Shown: piece by piece, positions 48,529-57,713 of the stretch
Position numbering within the stretch: position 1 is the stretch's first letter
Layout: each line of letters opens with the position of its first letter
DNA from: Bacteroidia bacterium
Lineage (GTDB): Bacteria > Bacteroidota > Bacteroidia > Bacteroidales > JAPLDU01
Reading direction: 5' to 3'
Length of the DNA stretch: 64,000 bases
Assembly (NCBI GenBank): GCA_026391255.1
Contig: JAPLDU010000018.1
Coordinates: 1 to 64,000, forward strand
Translations under genes and position numbers: made by a program
Notes under the pieces: model-generated
Seen by the model: only the letters and a program-made list of their open reading frames with translations
The model's database searches: none
What the model was told of the DNA's origin: nothing

Positions 48529-50580
48529 ATGAGCTTCTTGTTCCCGGGTTTTCTGTTTGCATTATCAGCGGTTTCTATCCCGATAATTATTCATTTATTC
48601 AACTTCAGAAAATATAAGACTGTATATTTCAGTAACATTAAATTCTTATGGAATATAAAACAGGAAACCAAAGCAAAGTCGCAACTCAAGCACCTGCTTG
48701 TTTTATTATGCCGGATATTAGCTATTGCCTCACTGGTATTGGCTTTTGCTCAGCCTTATATTCCTGTTTCAGGTAAAATAAAATCAAATGCAAAAGAAAT
48801 AGCCGGAATTTATCTCGATAATTCTTTCAGCATGGAAGCGGAAAGCAGCGATGGCAATGTGCTCGAAGTTGCCAAAAATAAAATCCGAAACATCACCGGC
48901 GCATACAGGGCTGGTACTGAGTTTCTCTTTCTCACCAATGATTTTGATCCCAGGCACCAGCATTTAGTTAATAAAAACCAGTTATTTGAATTTTTGAATG
49001 AAGTAAAAGTCAGTCCGGATGTGAGAAAAATGAGTGAGATCGTTTCAAGGATGACTGATTTTATGAACCGGGAAAAATTGGATAACCGCACCCGCTTTCC
49101 TTTATACCTGGTCTCTGATTTTCAAAAAACAACCGCAAATATCAGCCAGATTAAAAACGATACATCATTTCAGATATCTCTCATTCCTGTATCTGCGCAA
49201 TCTGCCAATAACCTGTATATCGATTCCTGCTGGTTTGAAGCACCCGGCAGAAAGTACAACCAGGCTGAAGAACTGCTGGTCAGGATTGTTAACAAATCGG
49301 GGGAATCCTACCAGAACATCCCGGTAAAACTGTATATCAATGATTCACTTAAATCGCTGAGTAGTTTTAATATTGAAAAGAACACCTCTGAAAACCTGAA
49401 ACTTTCCTATGTCTGTACTACCAAAGGGATTATCAATGGCAGGATAGAGATAGTCGATTACCCTGTTACCTATGACAATACCTTTTATTTCAGTTATTCT
49501 CTGGCTGATAAAATCAGGGTGCTCACCCTGAGTGACAATACTGCCAGCAAGTATTTGAATGCCTTGTTCTCAAAAGATAATTATGTGGATCTGACGAGCT
49601 CCAATTCCAATAATATCAATTATTCCGGTATGCCGGGTTACAACCTGATCATTCTTGATGAGATCAAAAGCTTATCATCCGGATTTGTTCAGGAACTGGT
49701 GAGCTTTATCGGCAATGGCGGAACGGTACTGTTCTTTCCTTCATCCAATGGTGATATTGAATCTTATAACCGCCTGTTTTCTTCGATCAGGGCAAATATA
49801 ATTACAGGTATCAGTTCTGATAAGATCAACATTGATAAAGTTAATTTTGATGCCGATATTTACAGGGATGTATTTACTCATATTGAAGAAAAGGTTGATT
49901 TACCTGTGGTTTACAAGCATTTTGTATTTACAAAATATTCTCATACCAGCCAGGAAGCAATATTATCTGCCCGGGATGAGAATATTTTCTTCAGATCTGA
50001 TTATCAAAAAGGAAGAATTTATATCTCTGCTGTTCCAACTGATGAACATAGCAGCACTTTTGCCAAACACCCGGTATTTGTACCGACTGTGTTTAATATA
50101 GCGCTTAACAGCCAGACATCGGGCAGGCTATATTTTACGATCGGCAATGACGAAAGTATTGATATCAGTAACCTTACAGTAAATGATTATAATCTGTTGC
50201 ATATCTCTAATCTTTCCGGAAAATTTGACTTTATTCCGGAGCATAAGGCATCTGAAGGATCAGTCAGGTTATTTGTTCACGGGGTGATACGAATGGCAGA
50301 TAATTATCTGGTGAAAAGTCAAAGTAAGCCTGTAACAGGAGTTTCATTCAATTACAACCGCAGTGAATCTGACCTTGCCTGTTATGATAGCAATGAACTG
50401 AAAGAGATCATTGCAAAAAACGACCTTAAGAACTTTAACATTATTGATGCTAAAGACCAGTTGCTTACCAATGCTATTCAGCAAACCAGGCAGGGTAAAC
50501 AGTTATGGAAGATTTTCATCATTTTAAGCCTTATTTTTATTGGCTGTGAAATTGCAATTCTCAGACTTTGGAAGAAGTGA
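48529..50580 (+). CDS. BatA-like membrane protein with N-terminal double-TM domain
   Basis: This encodes 683 aa. The first 85 residues (FLFPGFLFALSAVSIPIIIHLFNFRK then LKHLLVLLCRILAIASLVLAFAQPYIP) form the BatA/aerotolerance-type N-terminal double-transmembrane domain. A region resembling a von Willebrand A fold follows (about 95-240; IYLDNSFSMEAESSDGN, FLFLTNDFD, LYLVSDFQKT). A beta-rich periplasmic part comes next, then a DUF4159/glutamine-amidotransferase-like stretch (about 330-420; NLIILDEIKSLSSGF). A single C-terminal helix is at about 655-675. In related genomes such proteins accompany MoxR-Bat genes, but none are here. The function is unknown; envelope stress or aerotolerance is only by family name. 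Confidence 0.8.
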   Translation: MSFLFPGFLFALSAVSIPIIIHLFNFRKYKTVYFSNIKFLWNIKQETKAKSQLKHLLVLLCRILAIASLVLAFAQPYIPVSGKIKSNAKEIAGIYLDNSFSMEAESSDGNVLEVAKNKIRNITGAYRAGTEFLFLTNDFDPRHQHLVNKNQLFEFLNEVKVSPDVRKMSEIVSRMTDFMNREKLDNRTRFPLYLVSDFQKTTANISQIKNDTSFQISLIPVSAQSANNLYIDSCWFEAPGRKYNQAEELLVRIVNKSGESYQNIPVKLYINDSLKSLSSFNIEKNTSENLKLSYVCTTKGIINGRIEIVDYPVTYDNTFYFSYSLADKIRVLTLSDNTASKYLNALFSKDNYVDLTSSNSNNINYSGMPGYNLIILDEIKSLSSGFVQELVSFIGNGGTVLFFPSSNGDIESYNRLFSSIRANIITGISSDKINIDKVNFDADIYRDVFTHIEEKVDLPVVYKHFVFTKYSHTSQEAILSARDENIFFRSDYQKGRIYISAVPTDEHSSTFAKHPVFVPTVFNIALNSQTSGRLYFTIGNDESIDISNLTVNDYNLLHISNLSGKFDFIPEHKASEGSVRLFVHGVIRMADNYLVKSQSKPVTGVSFNYNRSESDLACYDSNELKEIIAKNDLKNFNIIDAKDQLLTNAIQQTRQGKQLWKIFIILSLIFIGCEIAILRLWKK

Positions 50581-50584
50581 TGTA

Positions 50585-50673
50585 TCAGGTATCAAGAACC
50601 AGGAACCAGGAATCAGGAACCAGGAACCAGGAATCAGGAACCAGGAATCAGGAACCAGGAACCAGGAATCAGG
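50585..50673. repeat. AACCAGG/AATCAGG heptamer tandem array
   Basis: About a dozen 7-bp units alternate between GAACCAG and GAATCAG with very little drift. It begins a few bases after the BatA-like stop. The antisense frame through it is low-complexity and not a gene. Confidence 0.85.
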
Positions 50674-50817
50674 ATAAATCAACATATGTAAGTCATATCT
50701 AATAAACATTTTCAAATTCTCAAATTCTTAATACCTAATTCCTGATACCTGATAATTGATACAATTTTTTTCATTTCCAGGAATTTTTTAATCTTGTTGT
50801 TTTAATTTAACCGTTAT

Positions 50818-51177
50818 ATGAGTTACGAATTTACAGGTGTTCTACTTGAAAAACAGGATGTTATCCAGGTTACCGATAAATTTCGCAAATGCGAATTTGT
50901 ACTTGAGAGAAAAAGCCAGGGTGATTTTACAGATTTTGTCAAATTCCAGCTTACACAGGACAGGACTTCTCTGATAAAAGGCTGTAATCCCGGTGATCAA
51001 TTGAAAGTAAGCTTTGTAATACGAGGCAACCGCTGGGAAAAAGATGGCCGCGTCAGTTATTTTACCAACCTGGAAGCCCTGAAAATTGAGAAAATTGGCG
51101 CCGAACCGGAAATACCTGTGAATGATAATTTCCAGTCTGTTGAAGGTTCCATGCCTGATGATGATCTGCCTTTCTAG
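50818..51177 (+). CDS. DUF3127 OB-fold protein with SSB-like C-terminal tail
   Basis: This encodes 119 aa. An OB-like beta domain (YEFTGVLLEKQDVIQVTDKFRKCEFVLE, then FVKFQLTQDR, KGCNPGDQLKVSFVIRGNRWEK, YFTNLEALKI) matches the Bacteroidota DUF3127 family. After an acidic linker it ends in MPDDDLPF. That ending is very like the acidic Phe-terminal tip by which single-stranded DNA-binding protein recruits partners. Monocistronic; upstream and downstream gaps are repeat arrays. A DNA- or RNA-binding role is inferred from fold and tail and has not been shown. Confidence 0.82.
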   Translation: MSYEFTGVLLEKQDVIQVTDKFRKCEFVLERKSQGDFTDFVKFQLTQDRTSLIKGCNPGDQLKVSFVIRGNRWEKDGRVSYFTNLEALKIEKIGAEPEIPVNDNFQSVEGSMPDDDLPF

Positions 51178-51225
51178 ACTATTAGGTTGTAGACTATCAG
51201 GCTGTAGGTAGTTCAGAGTTCAGAG

Positions 51226-51270
51226 TAGGCAATAGGCATTAGGCAATAGGCATTAGGCAATAGGCATTAG
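51226..51270. repeat. CAATAGGCATTAGG 14-mer array
   Basis: Three copies of the 14-bp unit (two alternating heptamers) follow one another, ending 14 bp before the next ATG. The same unit family appears at 23124, 23281 (inverted), 43159 and 47013. Confidence 0.85.
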
Positions 51271-51283
51271 TGAGATTTCAAAT

Positions 51284-51796
51284 ATGAGTACATTTTACAC
51301 ATATTCAACTGAAAACTTAATCTTTAAATTATTTATCAAAAACGGAAAGATTTTTCATCTTTTTTTTATTTTACCCTACATCTTAATTTTCATAAATCGA
51401 ATAATAATTGTATTTATTTTACCGCTGACAATTATTTTTATCATTATATTTATTTTTGAATTACTACTTATAAAAAAACTTAAACCTAATGGTACTATTG
51501 AGGTTTCAATTGATAAAATAAATTGGATATCAGAAAATATTTTCTTGCAAATTGATAAAGAGGAAATTGAGAATATCAAAATCGTAAAGAAAATATCAAA
51601 ATCTTTTATTTTTTCTGTTGATTATAATAGTTATGTTTTGGTCAATATCTTTAAAAAGGATAATTCATTGAAACAATTTCTAATAAAAATATATTCAATT
51701 GATAATGAAAAATATAATATCATAAATAATTTAAAATTGTTTTCAATTAAAAATGGAATTATATTTGATCAAAATAATATTAAATTCGTTAACTAA
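51284..51796 (+). CDS. AT-rich orphan membrane protein
   Basis: This encodes 170 aa. Two adjacent hydrophobic helices lie near residues 25-68 (IFHLFFILPYILIFINR, IIIVFILPLTIIFIIIFIFE). A soluble Lys/Ile/Asn-rich part (about 70-170) follows, with a strand pattern reminiscent of PH-like bacterial membrane proteins, but I cannot name the family. Codons are almost all A/T-ending, and the gene is visibly much more AT-rich than its neighbours, suggesting transfer. It is framed by a 14-mer array upstream and a short inverted pair downstream. It could be an expressed cassette-like orphan; a spurious frame is less likely given its length and domain-like organisation. Confidence 0.6.
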   Translation: MSTFYTYSTENLIFKLFIKNGKIFHLFFILPYILIFINRIIIVFILPLTIIFIIIFIFELLLIKKLKPNGTIEVSIDKINWISENIFLQIDKEEIENIKIVKKISKSFIFSVDYNSYVLVNIFKKDNSLKQFLIKIYSIDNEKYNIINNLKLFSIKNGIIFDQNNIKFVN

Positions 51797-52033
51797 TAAT
51801 CCATCCATAAGCAATGGCAATGGTTTCAGACAATTCAACATTCCAGCACGCAGGAATGTCAAACAAATGTGTAAGACAAATTCTTTGCAATCCGCGACTG
51901 CTCATAACGGCGGGTCTTTAGTACATAACATTATGAATTAAAATAACTGACAGCCTTACACCTTATTATACAATCAAATAAACAAATAAACAAATAAACA
52001 TCAGCCTAACAGTCTACAGTCTAAAAGCCTAAT
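51797..52033. other. Gap with short inverted pair, possible recombination-site remnant
   Basis: Locally GC-richer text (about 51835-51935) follows the AT-rich orphan. It includes CATAACG at 51903-51909 and CATTATG at 51929-51935, which pair with one mismatch around GGCGGGTCTTTAGTA. This is only loosely like an integron-type attC core. An AAACAAAT repeat follows at about 51973-52000. No gene is seen. Confidence 0.3.
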
Positions 52034-54052
52034 ATGAAAAAAATGCCGAAAAAGCCTGCTGTCCGGGTAGCAAAAGCACAAATTCCTTTAATCAAAAAGG
52101 ATTCCTGGCGTTGGTTGATTTATGCAATCATTATCGCATCGGGCTTTGCCCTTTACGGGAACACCATTTCATTCAAATATGCTTTCGACGATACCATTGT
52201 CATTACCGGCAATAAATTCGTGAAACAGGGATTTTCGGGCATTCCTGATATCATGTCCACTGATATGTTTACCGGTTATTATGGCAAGGATATGAACATG
52301 GTGGTCGGGGGCAGGTACCGTCCCCTGTCAATTGCCACTTTCGCCATTGAATACCAGCTATTTGGCGAGAATCCTTCGTTAAGTCATGTAGTCAATATTC
52401 TGTTGTATGGTTTAACCGGTTTTCTGATTTTCATCATTCTGTCTTTTTTATTGAAAAGTTCCGGCATCAAAAAGAACTGGTATCGGTCAGTGCCGCTGAT
52501 TGCTGCACTTTTATTCATGTTCCATCCATTGCATACCGAAGTAGTTGCTAATATTAAAGGCAGGGATGAGATACTTGCACTTTTGTTATCCCTGTTCACT
52601 TTGTGGATGATCCTGAAATATCTTGAAACTCGAAGACTGTTGTATATTTTTTATGCGACTGTCAGCTTTTTTCTTGGTCTGCTTTCCAAAGAAAATACCA
52701 TCACTTTCCTGGCTGTGATACCACTTACGATTTACTTTTTTACCGGCTTTTCACTGAAGAAGAACTATTATTTCATATTTCCGTTGTTGTTCGTTACCTT
52801 ATTGTTCCTGGTCATCAGGCAGAGTTGCATTCATGTTGGCAAAACCGGACTTGAAAATGACCTGATGAATAATCCATTTGTCGAAATGAATTTTATACAG
52901 AAATATGCCACTATATTTTATACTCTCGGACTTTACCTCAAACTCCTGTTTTTTCCGCATCCGCTCACCTATGATTATTATCCCTATCATATTCCTATTG
53001 TAAACATTACTGAACTGAAAGCGCTGATTCCCCTGGCTGCCTACGTAATTCTTATTGTACTGGCTGTAACCGGATTCAGGAAGAAAAGTGTGTTGTCGTA
53101 TGGAATATTATATTACCTGGTAACGCTTTCCATCGTTTCCAACCTGCTTTTTCCCATCGGGGCCTTCATGAATGAAAGGTTTGCATATATGTCGTCCATT
53201 GGTTTTTGTCTTGTCATACCTCAATTGCTGTTAGTCGATCTGAAGAAAATCGTAAAACCGGATGTTCTGAACTTAAGCGTTGCCGGAGTATTGTTGCTTT
53301 CGTATTTTTTCTTTTTTTATATAAAAACAGTCACACGCAACCTTGACTGGGAAAACAGTTTTAAGCTCTTTACAACGGATGTTAAAGTGTCTGAAAACAG
53401 CGCCAAAGGTAACTCACTGGCAGGAGAGTACCTGATTTATGCTGCCAAAGAAGAAAAAGATCCTGCACTGAAAGAAAAAGACCTGAAAGAAGCCATCGTC
53501 TACCTGGAGAAGGCCATTCAGATTTACCCGAAACATGTGCTCGCTCTCTTCAACCTTGCCGCTGCACACTTTCAACTCAATAAGGATTATCCGGCAATTG
53601 TCAAAGTGTACCGGAGACTGCTCGATATTAATCCTGACGGTGATATTATTTTTCAGAATCTTTTTACAGTGATGAATACCGTGACAGATGTTGATTATAA
53701 GCTAAGTGTATTTATGGACTTCTATAAAGTCAATCCCCGCCGTTTTGATCTTACTATGCAGATTGGCATGGCCCTGAACCAGAAACATGATTATTATGCT
53801 GCAATTCAGTATCTTGAAAAAGCCATCGCGATAAATGACCGTAATTATGATGCTTTTAACAACCTGGGTTATGCCTATGCCCAGCTGAATCGTCATGATA
53901 TAGCCCTGGGCGCTTTTCAGAAGGCCGAGAACCTCAAACCCAACGAACCTCAGATTCTAAGAAACCTGGCCATTACCTGGCAAAACCTGGGTGATATGAA
54001 AAAATCAAACGAATATCTTGAAAAAGAGAAACAGGCAAAATCACATAATTGA
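52034..54052 (+). CDS. Multi-spanning membrane protein with C-terminal TPRs (TMTC/GT-C-like)
   Basis: This encodes 672 aa. After a basic N-terminus there are about 10-11 hydrophobic helices (residues 30-430). The first loop has FKYAFDDTIVITGNKFVKQG and YRPLSIATFAIEYQLFG, and a later loop reads HPLHTEVVANIKGRDEILALL. These motifs are shared by bacterial relatives of the DUF1736/TMTC and GT-C glycosyltransferase families. The C-terminal part (about 440-665) has at least four TPR units (AIVYLEKAIQIYPKHVLALFNLA, AIQYLEKAIAINDRNYDAFN). Its role is inferred to be protein or lipid glycosylation, or assembly of envelope proteins. It stands alone. Confidence 0.8.
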   Translation: MKKMPKKPAVRVAKAQIPLIKKDSWRWLIYAIIIASGFALYGNTISFKYAFDDTIVITGNKFVKQGFSGIPDIMSTDMFTGYYGKDMNMVVGGRYRPLSIATFAIEYQLFGENPSLSHVVNILLYGLTGFLIFIILSFLLKSSGIKKNWYRSVPLIAALLFMFHPLHTEVVANIKGRDEILALLLSLFTLWMILKYLETRRLLYIFYATVSFFLGLLSKENTITFLAVIPLTIYFFTGFSLKKNYYFIFPLLFVTLLFLVIRQSCIHVGKTGLENDLMNNPFVEMNFIQKYATIFYTLGLYLKLLFFPHPLTYDYYPYHIPIVNITELKALIPLAAYVILIVLAVTGFRKKSVLSYGILYYLVTLSIVSNLLFPIGAFMNERFAYMSSIGFCLVIPQLLLVDLKKIVKPDVLNLSVAGVLLLSYFFFFYIKTVTRNLDWENSFKLFTTDVKVSENSAKGNSLAGEYLIYAAKEEKDPALKEKDLKEAIVYLEKAIQIYPKHVLALFNLAAAHFQLNKDYPAIVKVYRRLLDINPDGDIIFQNLFTVMNTVTDVDYKLSVFMDFYKVNPRRFDLTMQIGMALNQKHDYYAAIQYLEKAIAINDRNYDAFNNLGYAYAQLNRHDIALGAFQKAENLKPNEPQILRNLAITWQNLGDMKKSNEYLEKEKQAKSHN

Positions 54053-54058
54053 GATCAA

Positions 54059-54260
54059 CCCTAACCCAGACAAGTCAGAACCAACCAAGAAATCACAAAT
54101 CTCAAAATACAAATAACAAATAAATATCAATCAACAAAATGACAAATTCAAAGTAATTTGTTTCGTATTTGAAAATTTGATATTGTTTATTATTTGTTTT
54201 TTATTATTTGTTTTTTGGAATTTTTTGCCAAAACGCATCAAGGTTTCAGAAATAAGATAT
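54059..54260. repeat. ~200-bp interspersed palindromic element, copy B
   Basis: Same order of segments as copy A: CCTAACCCAGACAAG at the left, CACAAATCTCAAAATACAAA and complementary TTATTTGT stretches inside, GCCAAAACGCATCAAGGTTT at the right. It lies just after the membrane TPR gene. Confidence 0.75.
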
Positions 54261-54369
54261 TAAGGGTAGATATTAATTATTCTGTTAGTAGCAGTGATTT
54301 TAATTATCCTTTAATTTTAATCACTATTGTCTGGAGAAAACATTTATAAGCATCTTAAATCCATCGGCT

Positions 54370-54550
54370 GTATTAGTTTCCCAAAGATTTCGCCCTTACA
54401 GGGCTTATTTTTGTCAGAAATATTTTTCTACAAAGATTTCACCCCTGACGGGGTTTATCTGACACATCAAAACTTTAATCCCGTAGGGATGGAATCTCTG
54501 TAGCAAGAAATAAATTGTGGCATGTAAGTCACGTAGTGACGACATAAAAA
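54370..54550. repeat. Cluster of REP-like GC hairpins
   Basis: In order: CGCCCTTACAGGGC (near 54391), CACCCCTGACGGGGT (near 54440), CCCGTAGGGATGG (near 54479) and GTCACGTAGTGAC (near 54528). Each is a small palindrome in an AT-rich context with recurring AAAGATTTC lead-ins. Such motifs are widespread between Bacteroidota genes. Confidence 0.6.
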
Positions 54551-54621
54551 TATAACCGGACAATAGTGAATAATAATATTAAACTATGCAAAACCTGAAA
54601 GAGAAATTTAGGAAATTCCAG

Positions 54622-54629
54622 TACATTTG
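54622..54629 (+). promoter_or_regulatory. Putative -7 box for bcp-recA
   Basis: TACATTTG fits TAnnTTTG and lies 24 bp before the bcp ATG at 54654, giving a short leader. No clear -33 TTTG is seen at the right spacing. Confidence 0.5.
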
Positions 54630-54653
54630 CGAATCGACCATAAATTAAATATT

Positions 54654-55133
54654 ATGACGCAACTTGCTGAAAAACAAAAAGCTCCGGCAATTGAGACAAA
54701 AGATCAGTTTGGCGGGGATTTTTCGCTGGAAAAATTGAAGGGTAAGAAAGTGATTTTATATTTCTACCCTAAAGATGATACGCCCGGCTGTACGGCAGAA
54801 GCCTGCAGTCTGCGCGATAATTATGAACCTCTTAAAAAGCTGGGATTTGAAGTGGTGGGCATCAGCCCCGACAGCGACAAGTCGCATAAGAAGTTTATGG
54901 AAAAGTACCATCTTCCTTTCATTTTACTTCCCGATACTGACAAAAAAATCGTAAAAGATTATGGCGTATGGGGCGAAAAAAAATTGTACGGAAAAGCATA
55001 TGAAGGCGTGCTTCGTACGACTTTTGTCATTGATGAAAAGGGTCATATAGAGAAGATCATTGATAAAGTGAGGACCGGCGATCATGCAGCCCAGATCATG
55101 GAAGAACTGAATTTGAAGATGTCTAATAATTAA
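54654..55133 (+). CDS. bcp: Thioredoxin-dependent peroxiredoxin, Bcp/PrxQ type
   Basis: From the ATG at 54654 this encodes 159 aa; the TTG at 54627 overlaps the promoter-like box and is rejected. It has [23 protein letters not shown] with the peroxidatic Cys in TPGCT and a resolving Cys five residues later (EAC), the atypical 2-Cys PrxQ pattern. [13 protein letters not shown] and [18 protein letters not shown] follow. It reduces hydrogen and alkyl peroxides. It is 11 bp upstream of recA, so the two are probably co-transcribed, linking peroxide defence and DNA repair. Confidence 0.95.
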   Translation: MTQLAEKQKAPAIETKDQFGGDFSLEKLKGKKVILYFYPKDDTPGCTAEACSLRDNYEPLKKLGFEVVGISPDSDKSHKKFMEKYHLPFILLPDTDKKIVKDYGVWGEKKLYGKAYEGVLRTTFVIDEKGHIEKIIDKVRTGDHAAQIMEELNLKMSNN

Positions 55134-55144
55134 ATTATAAAATC

Positions 55145-56164
55145 ATGGCAAAAGAAGAAAAAGACCAAAACCAGGAAAAGAAAAAGGTACTGCAACTTGC
55201 CCTCGATAAAATCGAGAAAAACTACGGCAAAGGTACCATTATGCGTATGGGCGACAAAGCTGTGGAAAACATTCCAACCATTTCGTCAGGATCGATAGGG
55301 CTTGATATTGCAATGGGAGTTGGCGGATATCCTCGCGGCAGGGTGGTTGAAATATTCGGCCCTGAATCGTCTGGTAAAACAACCCTTGCTATTCATGCCA
55401 TTGCTGAAGCCCAGAAAGCGGGCGGAATTGCAGCATTCATTGATGCAGAGCATGCCTTCGACCGTTTTTATGCCGAAGCTCTGGGTGTCGACATTGAAAA
55501 CCTGTTGATATCACAACCCGATAATGGTGAGCAGGCGCTCGAAATAGCCGACCAGCTTATCCGTTCAGGAGCTATTGATATCATTGTGATTGATTCAGTG
55601 GCAGCACTAACTCCGAAAGCTGAAATAGAAGGCGAAATGGGTGATTCGAAAATGGGACTGCAGGCCAGGCTGATGTCACAGGCTCTCAGAAAACTGACAG
55701 CCACTATTAACAAGACAGGTACCTGTTGCATGTTTATTAATCAACTGAGGGACAAGATTGGAGTGATGTTCGGCAACCCTGAAACTACAACCGGCGGGAA
55801 TGCCCTTAAATTTTACGCTAGTATGCGCCTCGATATCCGCAAGATAAGCCAGATTAAAGAAGGTGAAGATGCCACAGGAAACAGAACACGGGTAAAAATA
55901 GTAAAAAATAAAGTAGCTCCTCCGTTTAAAAAAGCAGAATTTGATATCGTTTTTGGTGAAGGTATCTCTAAAATTGGCGAGATCATCGATCTTGGCGTCG
56001 ATCTCAATATCATAAAGAAAAGCGGATCATGGTTCAGTTACGGTGAAACCAAGTTGGGACAAGGCCGCGATGCTGTAAAATTATTGCTGCTTGATAATCC
56101 TGAACTGACGGCAGAACTTGAATTGAAAGTGAGGGATGGCCTGATTAAATCTGAGAAAAAATAA
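55145..56164 (+). CDS. recA: Recombinase RecA
   Basis: This encodes 339 aa. It shows Walker [37 protein letters not shown], Walker [23 protein letters not shown], the L1/L2 DNA-binding loops ([39 protein letters not shown]), and the C-terminal domain. The common A-E-x-A-L-D-P reads [11 protein letters not shown] here, as in other Bacteroidota. It drives strand exchange and SOS-type responses. It is second in the bcp-recA unit. Confidence 0.98.
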   Translation: MAKEEKDQNQEKKKVLQLALDKIEKNYGKGTIMRMGDKAVENIPTISSGSIGLDIAMGVGGYPRGRVVEIFGPESSGKTTLAIHAIAEAQKAGGIAAFIDAEHAFDRFYAEALGVDIENLLISQPDNGEQALEIADQLIRSGAIDIIVIDSVAALTPKAEIEGEMGDSKMGLQARLMSQALRKLTATINKTGTCCMFINQLRDKIGVMFGNPETTTGGNALKFYASMRLDIRKISQIKEGEDATGNRTRVKIVKNKVAPPFKKAEFDIVFGEGISKIGEIIDLGVDLNIIKKSGSWFSYGETKLGQGRDAVKLLLLDNPELTAELELKVRDGLIKSEKK

Positions 56165-56225
56165 TTAATTTAATAATCAGGCAAAGTCTTATTACAGAAT
56201 CTTATCAATTCAGGCAACCTGACTA

Positions 56226-56662
56226 TTAAAAAATTATTTTGAATTTTAAACTATTTCTATTATGTTGTTCATATTCAACTTCTTTTGCTTGCCCAAAAGA
56301 AGCAAAAGGGCACCACGAACGAGAATACAACATGCACTTTCGCACAGGCCAGCGCTATCGGGTCAGTGCATATTGTATTCCGCACCGTTCGTGGACAGCC
56401 AACGCACATGGCTTTTATGGTCAAATTTATGTAAAAAATTATGTGAAAACAAACCTTTTTTCATTCATATTGCTGAAATTAATGGGTGCGAAGCATAAAA
56501 CATAAAATTCCTTATCAACGAATTGCTGTTCGAGTGAAGTCGAGGAACGAGACGGAACGAGTTCAATTCGTTAAGTCTTTTTTGCATACTTTTTGTGACG
56601 ACAAAAAGTATGAAGAAAAAAATACAAAAAATCATATGGCAAAAATTCAAAACAGTTTCTAA
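56226..56662. repeat. MITE-like element 1 with three internal hairpins
   Basis: The right end (56642-56662, AAAATTCAAAACAGTTTCTAA) differs by one base from the right end of the element at 60989-61223. A degenerate complementary end containing TTTTGAATTTT is at 56226-56247. Inside are three folds. One pairs CTTTTGCTT (56282-56290) with 56300-56308. A large imperfect fold runs from 56312 to 56393, with ATGCACT (56332-56338) pairing with AGTGCAT (56364-56370). A perfect 12-bp stem CATACTTTTTGT (56585-56596) pairs with 56601-56612. Short frames through it look like shadows. Confidence 0.55.
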
Positions 56663-56667
56663 ATCAA

Positions 56668-57684
56668 ATGATAAAATATATTTTTATAATTTGTATCCCG
56701 GTGATGGTTGCGGGACTTTTTTCCTGCAACCATTCTGCTGAAAAAAAAGCCCCCGTAAAGGATAGCCTGACCATTGAAAAGCTGACAGCGCAAATCAGAA
56801 CCAATCCCAAAAATGCTGAGCTTTTCTTTCAGAGAAGTAAACTTTACCATTCCAAAAAGCAGATAACAGATGCTGTGAATGATGCCGAGATCGCCGTAAA
56901 GCTTGATTCACTGAAACCTGATTACTATCTTGCTATATCTGATTATTATCTGGAACAGGGAAAATCAGGCAGTTCAAAATCCTCTCTTGAAAAATGTATC
57001 CGCCTTATCCCGGGAACTATTGCAGCTTATGTAAAACTGGCCGATATTTATTTTTATGTAAAGGATTATCAGAAATCAATGGATTATCTTCTTAAAGCCC
57101 AGCAGATCAATAAAGCAAATCCGGAGGTTTATTTTACAAAAGCCCTTATATATAAGGAAATGGGCGATACGGCCAGGGCAATTGATAATTTGAGAACCAG
57201 CATCGAAAATAAATCGGATTATTATGATGCTTATATAGAACTTGGACATCTCTGCCTGCTTAAAAATGACAGTCTGGCCGTTGCTTACCTTGAAAATGCC
57301 ATTAATATTTTATCCGGAAGCACAGAAGCACGGTATTATATTGGCCTTTATTACCAGCAGAATGGCAAGTATGATAAAGCATTTTCTTACTTTAACACAA
57401 TTATTACAACAGTTGACAAAACATATCCATATGCCTATTATAATCTTGGTTATATCAGCATGGAAGTACGACATGATTACAATGCTGCCATTGATTATTT
57501 CACCAGAGCCATTGAAAATAAAACCAATTACTATCAGGCGGTCTATAACCGCGGCCTGGCCTATGAAATGCTGAAAGATTATGACCAGGCTGCCATTAAT
57601 TATAAGCAGGCACTTAATTTATTACCAAATTACAACCTGGCTGTTGCCGGCCTTAACCGGCTTGACAAAAAGAGAAAACAGTGA
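56668..57684 (+). CDS. TPR-repeat lipoprotein
   Basis: This encodes 338 aa with a lipoprotein signal (hydrophobic run then GLFSC; lipid-modified Cys at about residue 18). About eight TPR units run from 35 to 335, for example AYVKLADIYFYVKDYQKSMD, AIDNLRTSIENKSDYYDAY, YPYAYYNLGYISMEVRHDYN, AIDYFTRAIENKTNYYQAV and AAINYKQALNLLPNYNLAV. TPR proteins are scaffolds; the partner is unknown. It starts 6 bp after MITE-like element 1, so its promoter may be provided by, or disrupted by, that element. Confidence 0.88.
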   Translation: MIKYIFIICIPVMVAGLFSCNHSAEKKAPVKDSLTIEKLTAQIRTNPKNAELFFQRSKLYHSKKQITDAVNDAEIAVKLDSLKPDYYLAISDYYLEQGKSGSSKSSLEKCIRLIPGTIAAYVKLADIYFYVKDYQKSMDYLLKAQQINKANPEVYFTKALIYKEMGDTARAIDNLRTSIENKSDYYDAYIELGHLCLLKNDSLAVAYLENAINILSGSTEARYYIGLYYQQNGKYDKAFSYFNTIITTVDKTYPYAYYNLGYISMEVRHDYNAAIDYFTRAIENKTNYYQAVYNRGLAYEMLKDYDQAAINYKQALNLLPNYNLAVAGLNRLDKKRKQ

Positions 57685-57713
57685 TTATATGGATTTACAA
57701 ATTGTGCCATAAG

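Noticed and set aside
50524-50715. Minus-strand frame reading repeated FLIPGSWFL-like peptide
   Set aside because: Product of the heptamer array; low complexity.
50585-51270. CRISPR array
   Set aside because: The repeats are contiguous 7- or 14-mers with no unique spacers and no cas genes.
54627-54653. TTG-initiated N-terminal extension of Bcp
   Set aside because: It overlaps the promoter-like TACATTTG and adds residues not found in the family.
56239-56505. Overlapping 78- and 88-codon frames after recA
   Set aside because: They run through hairpins of a MITE-like element in two frames, with biased composition and no conserved domain; treated as shadows.
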